From contig JAVEZQ010000001.1 of assembly GCA_034002905.1 (NCBI GenBank), forward strand, positions 124,001-188,000: a stretch of DNA of 64,000 bases, written 5' to 3'. Source of the DNA: UBA8914 sp034002905. GTDB lineage: Bacteria; Pseudomonadota; Alphaproteobacteria; UBA9219. Every line of letters starts with the position of its first letter. Position 1 is the first letter of the stretch. Made by a program: the position numbers and the translations under genes. Of this stretch, positions 60,162-64,000 are shown piece after piece. Below the pieces are notes generated by a model. The model searched no databases. It saw nothing but the letters and a program-made list of their open reading frames with translations, and had not been told where the DNA came from.

Positions 60162-61011
60162 CAGCGGCTCTTTGGTAAAGATCGTTAACAAGAGCCATTA
60201 AATCATCGCCCTTCACCACGACCATACTCAAGTTTCCGTGATGCGGATGTTTTATTGTCTTCTTTCCGTTTTTGCCTACCTTTATCTCAATAGAGGTCGC
60301 ATCTGTTTCCTGAATAAGCTTCTCATCATAGCCAGAGGTTGAGAACACTGCCGCTGCCGCACGTAAATCTTGATACGAGACATCAACAGGATCTTGAAAC
60401 CTTCCCACCAAACCTGCCTCAATACTTTTTCCTTGCTCTATAAGTCTCTGTTTGAGTGCATTCAAAGATTCGCCTTTGCGGCGATCATCTTTTACTGAGT
60501 CGACAACGGCATCCTGAAGGCGGTTTTTTTTCGTCGCGGAGAGGTTTGCTTTGGATTCAATAATCGCAAGCATGTCCTTTGGACTTGTTCCGTTGTTTTT
60601 AGCGAAGTGAAAGCCTATGACATCACAGCCTTTGACCGACTCATTTGGGTATTTCATGCTCCATCGAAGGCGAGGCACCCAAAACCCTAACCTCCATTCA
60701 AGATAATCCGCCAAAAGGATCTCAGCGAAATCTCCTGCTCGAATTGATGGGCCAGGGGCATTCGTTTTGCTTGGAAACTTGATGTTCTCCAAATAGTCTT
60801 TCCGACTCATCTTGCCCTTTAGGGCGTCAATAATATCATCGGAGCAATACTGGTTGCGAAAGTGCACCGCCCAAGCCGACAAGATGCCAGTATCATTTAC
60901 GTGTCGAAGCTCTAAAACATCTACATCCGCTCCACATGCTGTCTTCAGCTTCCTTCCTGTGTCAACAAGCCAGTCAAGGTGTGGTGGGGCTTTTGTTTTC
61001 GTTAAAGACAT
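60151..61011 (-). CDS. hamA: Hachiman defence nuclease HamA (DUF1837)
   Basis: HamA is a PD-(D/E)XK nuclease held inactive by HamB. The 286-residue protein shows E97 in RAGDFAEILLADYLEW, D130 in KGCDVIGF and E152-x-K154 in IIESKANLS, which give the full catalytic set E...D...ExK. The N-terminal ELRHVNDTGILSAWAVHFRNQYC and the final GNLSMVVVKGDDLMALVNDLY block also fit the DUF1837 family. It starts with ATG immediately after the stop of the GIY-YIG gene (no base between them) and overlaps hamB by 11 bases. Confidence 0.88.
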   Translation of the reverse strand: MSLTKTKAPPHLDWLVDTGRKLKTACGADVDVLELRHVNDTGILSAWAVHFRNQYCSDDIIDALKGKMSRKDYLENIKFPSKTNAPGPSIRAGDFAEILLADYLEWRLGFWVPRLRWSMKYPNESVKGCDVIGFHFAKNNGTSPKDMLAIIESKANLSATKKNRLQDAVVDSVKDDRRKGESLNALKQRLIEQGKSIEAGLVGRFQDPVDVSYQDLRAAAAVFSTSGYDEKLIQETDATSIEIKVGKNGKKTIKHPHHGNLSMVVVKGDDLMALVNDLYQRAADEA

Positions 61012-62223
61012 TTAAGATCGCTCCCTGCTTCCTTTAATCTCTTGCTTGCTGACATCATAGGTGCAGTTCACAATCGTCCCGTCCTTGACCCTATCGATCA
61101 CCTCATCAATCACGAACAGCGGCACAAGAAACCACTCGCGTGGCACGATGGGATTGCCAAAACGATCTTTAATTTCAATGTCCAGTTTGGCTGGCTCAAA
61201 GAACCTATGGATCAAGTTTTCGAGCTTTGTACGGTTGATATTTGAAAGCTCATAGGTAGCCACAACCTCCACGTCTGCCATGAGGTATGTTGGGTCAAGC
61301 TTTGCATTTGCTATGCGTTTCTTAATATCTCCGCCTGTCACACCAATCTTGTGAATGACATCTCGATGCTCTTTGATAAGCGGGTGGTCGGATTTGCTGC
61401 GAAGGACGTAAATGGTTCCGCTTTCTGTGTCTCCGTCTTCCACTTCACCAGAAAACAAGGGGCCAGCGGATGGCTCTGAAACGCGCCGACTTGCTTCATC
61501 TTTGTAAAGGCCGCGACGTAAAGAGTCCAAAAGGAGATTACTTTCCGTTCCGTTGGAATAGATCACACGCATACGTGCATCCATAGTCTCGTTTGATCCT
61601 TTTATAGGATCGCCAATTTCGGCTACATAAACCATTTGGCCGTAAAGAATAAAGAAGTCGCCCACCTTAATATCCGACTTCAAAAAACCCGCGTCCTTTC
61701 TGATCTGCCGCGTAATCCGAACCCCGTCATCAAGGTCATGCTGAACCGCCTCAAAGAAATGTTTAAAGTTCTTGAAATCTAAGCATGGGGATCGTTGTGC
61801 GATTTCCTCCGCAGCTTTTATCTCGGCGCGGGTCTTAACGTGTGTGAGCTTTGTGATGTCAGTACCCTCGGCATTCAAATCGCTAAGCTCGGCCAGAAGT
61901 TCATCTTCATCAATGTCGTCCACGGAGTCGTCAGCCGGTAGAGGCATGTCCCCAAGCAGTCCGTGCTTGTCTAAGCCTGAAAGCGCGGCACGGCATTCCG
62001 ATGAAGCGCGGATTTTATCGAGGCGGACGGCATAAAGGCGTTCAAAAATATCCTTGCCCTCACCATGTGTCGGTGCGCGGCCATTCTGTTCATAGAACCG
62101 TTCAATATCTTCAAACCCAGCAATGATCCGCTCTTCACGAGCCGTGCGTGCCCCAGCTCCTTTTTTAGGGGCACTAAACCCATCAAGCTCTGCGCGGAGT
62201 TCGTCTAAATCCAAATCAGTCAT
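61012..62223 (-). CDS. GIY-YIG nuclease of the T5orf172 type, coupled to Hachiman
   Basis: The 403-residue protein ends with a GIY-YIG nuclease domain (about 268-370): GTIYVL at 269-274, KIGVT at 292-296, the catalytic Arg303 in KKRIANAKL and Glu335 in TKLENLIHRFF. The first 260 residues are acidic and helical (MTDLDLDELRAELDGF) with a probable DNA-binding or partner-binding domain. The start overlaps the upstream helicase gene by 8 bases, and the stop abuts hamA. This makes it part of one translational unit with hamA/hamB. Its role with the SF2 helicase upstream is probably DNA restriction. Confidence 0.82.
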   Translation of the reverse strand: MTDLDLDELRAELDGFSAPKKGAGARTAREERIIAGFEDIERFYEQNGRAPTHGEGKDIFERLYAVRLDKIRASSECRAALSGLDKHGLLGDMPLPADDSVDDIDEDELLAELSDLNAEGTDITKLTHVKTRAEIKAAEEIAQRSPCLDFKNFKHFFEAVQHDLDDGVRITRQIRKDAGFLKSDIKVGDFFILYGQMVYVAEIGDPIKGSNETMDARMRVIYSNGTESNLLLDSLRRGLYKDEASRRVSEPSAGPLFSGEVEDGDTESGTIYVLRSKSDHPLIKEHRDVIHKIGVTGGDIKKRIANAKLDPTYLMADVEVVATYELSNINRTKLENLIHRFFEPAKLDIEIKDRFGNPIVPREWFLVPLFVIDEVIDRVKDGTIVNCTYDVSKQEIKGSRERS

Positions 62224-64000
62224 AACGTCCTTCGTCCTTAAACCTTACAAATGCCGCTGCACCTTCAGCCATGCGCTTTTCCCAAGGATCAGCCGAGTCG
62301 AGGGCTGGCAAGCGACCGCGTTCTTTTTTGAACTTTACCGCACGAGCCGCCAATTCTTTAGCGTCTTCTGGCGATAGCTGCGTTTTTTTAGCGGCGATAA
62401 CTTTGGCCACTTGTTTGAGGCTGTCCTCATTCATCGCTTTGGAAAGGATGGCATAGGCCTCGCTGAACGGATTGATCCGATCAATGAGATCAATGTCCAG
62501 TTCGCGCACGTCCATCGCAAATTTCCGAACGCCGTCTATGAGGGCGGTGTTTCCTGCCCGTTGACCGTCATCCGTAGGATTAAGGGCTTTTTTAGCCTGC
62601 TGCGTGATATTGAGGGCAGCGATAGCGTGTTGGCGCACGGCTTCGTGATCCTCCGCATCCAGTTCGGGATATTTATCTTTTACAATTTTGCCCATGCGGA
62701 TCTGTGTCAGCTCTTCTGGCACCGTTTCTTCATCAAACAGGCCGCGTTCAAGCGCAGGTTTGTCTTGCACGAAGGCCGCGATCACCTCGTTTAAATCTTC
62801 TTGGCAGATGCGGGAGGCTTCTTTGCTCTTGGGTTCGGCAAGACCTTTGATTTCAATCTGCACCTGACCTGTTTGGGCGTTGTAGCCAATGTTTGCTTTT
62901 GAAGGATCATATCCGCCCTCGCCATAGTCAAAGCCTTCAACAGGGCCGCTGTCGGTGTTCTTGGGTGTGAAGTTGAACTTGGGCGCAAGAACCTGTTCCA
63001 TAAGAAGGCTGGCCGCGATGGCTTTCAGCGTATCGTTGATTGCGTCTGTGACTTTTTCTTCCGAGGCATCGGGTTCCGCGATCAAATTGGTGAACTTGGT
63101 GCGGGTCTTGCCTTTGGCGTCGCGCGTGGCGCGGCCAATGATCTGAATGATTTCTGTGAGGCTGGAACGATAACCCACGGTGAGGGCATGTTCGCACCAT
63201 ATCCAGTCGAAGCCTTCCTTGGCCATGCCCAGCGCGATGATGATGTCAACGTGATCGCGGTTGTCTTTCTGCGCGGGGTCTTTCAAAGCCGTCAGAACCT
63301 TTGAATGACGGTCGGGGCCGTCATCGACCAAATCAGCAATCTTTAGTTTTGTGCCGTCAGGCAACTCAACAAGATCAAACCCCGTGACAGGGTCTTTGCC
63401 TTTCCACGTTCCCAGCGCGTCCATAATCTCGCTGACTTCCGTTGTCTTGCCGCGCTGGGTGCTTTCGCGCGAGTTGACGTTCGGGATGTGAACGATGGTT
63501 TTCAGGTTTGGGTCAAGAACTTCCGCGATCTCCTCGATATAGGAGCCGCTGTAGAAATAATAGCCGATGTCCAGCTGCTTGAGATACTGATAGCCGTTAA
63601 GCTGCTCATAATAAGTGTAGGTAACAGTTTCAAAATGCGCCTCGTCTTGTGGTGAAAGGACGGGCATGGCGTCGCCACGGAAATAGGAACCCGTCATCGC
63701 CACGATATGAACTTTTTCGCGACCAATAAGCTGGGTAACGATAGCACCAAGAATGCTGGTTTCGTCGGCGCTCACATGGTGGAACTCATCGACGGCAATC
63801 AGGCAATCGTCAAAAGCCGCTATGCCGAAACGCTCGACCGAGAAACGGAACGTGGCATGGGTGCAAACCAAAATGCGGTCGTTGCTATCAAGGAAAGCCT
63901 TAACTGAGCCGATCTTGCCGCCGTTATCATCCCCCGGCGCGTTGCATAGGTTCCATTGCGGAGCGACTTCCCAATCCGCCCAAAAACCATATTTGCTCAA
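62216..64000 (-). CDS. SF2 helicase of a defence system, C-terminal part (runs off right edge)
   Basis: The 594 visible residues start in the middle of a DEAD/DEAH-type helicase. Motif II is DEFHH (about 71-75 of the visible part), motif III MTGSYFR, motif V ALGMAKEGFDWIW and motif VI IIQIIGRATRD. The Walker A motif and the N-terminus lie beyond the window. A C-terminal 250-residue part is helical with charged runs (ALNPTDDGQRAGNTALIDGV). The stop overlaps the GIY-YIG start by 8 bases. The pair helicase plus GIY-YIG nuclease looks like a restriction-type module. Confidence 0.85.
   Translation of the reverse strand: MSKYGFWADWEVAPQWNLCNAPGDDNGGKIGSVKAFLDSNDRILVCTHATFRFSVERFGIAAFDDCLIAVDEFHHVSADETSILGAIVTQLIGREKVHIVAMTGSYFRGDAMPVLSPQDEAHFETVTYTYYEQLNGYQYLKQLDIGYYFYSGSYIEEIAEVLDPNLKTIVHIPNVNSRESTQRGKTTEVSEIMDALGTWKGKDPVTGFDLVELPDGTKLKIADLVDDGPDRHSKVLTALKDPAQKDNRDHVDIIIALGMAKEGFDWIWCEHALTVGYRSSLTEIIQIIGRATRDAKGKTRTKFTNLIAEPDASEEKVTDAINDTLKAIAASLLMEQVLAPKFNFTPKNTDSGPVEGFDYGEGGYDPSKANIGYNAQTGQVQIEIKGLAEPKSKEASRICQEDLNEVIAAFVQDKPALERGLFDEETVPEELTQIRMGKIVKDKYPELDAEDHEAVRQHAIAALNITQQAKKALNPTDDGQRAGNTALIDGVRKFAMDVRELDIDLIDRINPFSEAYAILSKAMNEDSLKQVAKVIAAKKTQLSPEDAKELAARAVKFKKERGRLPALDSADPWEKRMAEGAAAFVRFKDEGRYD

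Overview
The window is a piece of an alphaproteobacterial chromosome that carries most of a lambda-like siphophage prophage. Alphaproteobacterial markers are an IalB-family periplasmic protein, a ubiE/recO/parC/rlmN housekeeping set, and prophage families (DUF2924, DUF6362, DUF6441, DUF2460/DUF2163/NlpC tail module, DUF2793) that are typical of alphaproteobacterial phages. I cannot name the species. The host half is visibly less GC-rich than the phage structural genes.

Host part (1-20658): the start of pyrC leaves the left edge on the minus strand. Then come hisS, a large bifunctional penicillin-binding protein, an IalB-like protein, rlmN with a coupled HExxH protein, and a small exported protein. 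A long minus-strand run follows: parC, recO, a PAS histidine kinase, a PAS diguanylate cyclase, a secreted transglutaminase-like protein, ubiE and a coupled glycosyltransferase. An alpha/beta hydrolase (plus) and a short proB (minus) close this part. Next are two families of tandem repeats (110 bp and 89 bp) that each carry the first 14-16 nt of a tRNA-Ser(GGA) gene and abut the real tRNA at 20567-20658.

Prophage left arm (20659-31207): a coupled small-ORF/DUF2924/large serine recombinase/HTH cassette, an HTH regulator preceded by a cluster of GCCCGAAA sites, a replication-type protein, a RuvC-like protein, DUF6362, a DUF1643 protein, a ParB-domain DNA methyltransferase and small regulators.

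Late region (31353-54229): lambda-type head genes in order (small and large terminase, gpW, portal, S49 protease with nested scaffold, decoration protein, major capsid, gpFII-like, DUF6441), then tail genes (terminator, tube, chaperone with a -1 frameshift extension, tape measure, DUF2460, DUF2163, NlpC/P60, large tip protein, DUF2793, lectin-like fibre). Extra genes sit between structural genes: an antisense GNAT acetyltransferase, an ABC-F ATPase with its own promoter, leader peptide and attenuator-like hairpins, and a P-loop kinase.

Right arm (54230-64000): two small related proteins, an antisense DUF4268 protein, and a lysis cassette (lysozyme-like protein with a membrane anchor, overlapping inner and outer spanins). 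Converging on it with a one-base gap is a minus-strand defence operon. It consists of Hachiman HamB and HamA fused head-to-tail by overlapping or abutting reading frames to a GIY-YIG nuclease and a second SF2 helicase that runs out of the window. This four-gene, two-helicase, two-nuclease unit is the most interesting content here. The right end of the prophage is not in the window.
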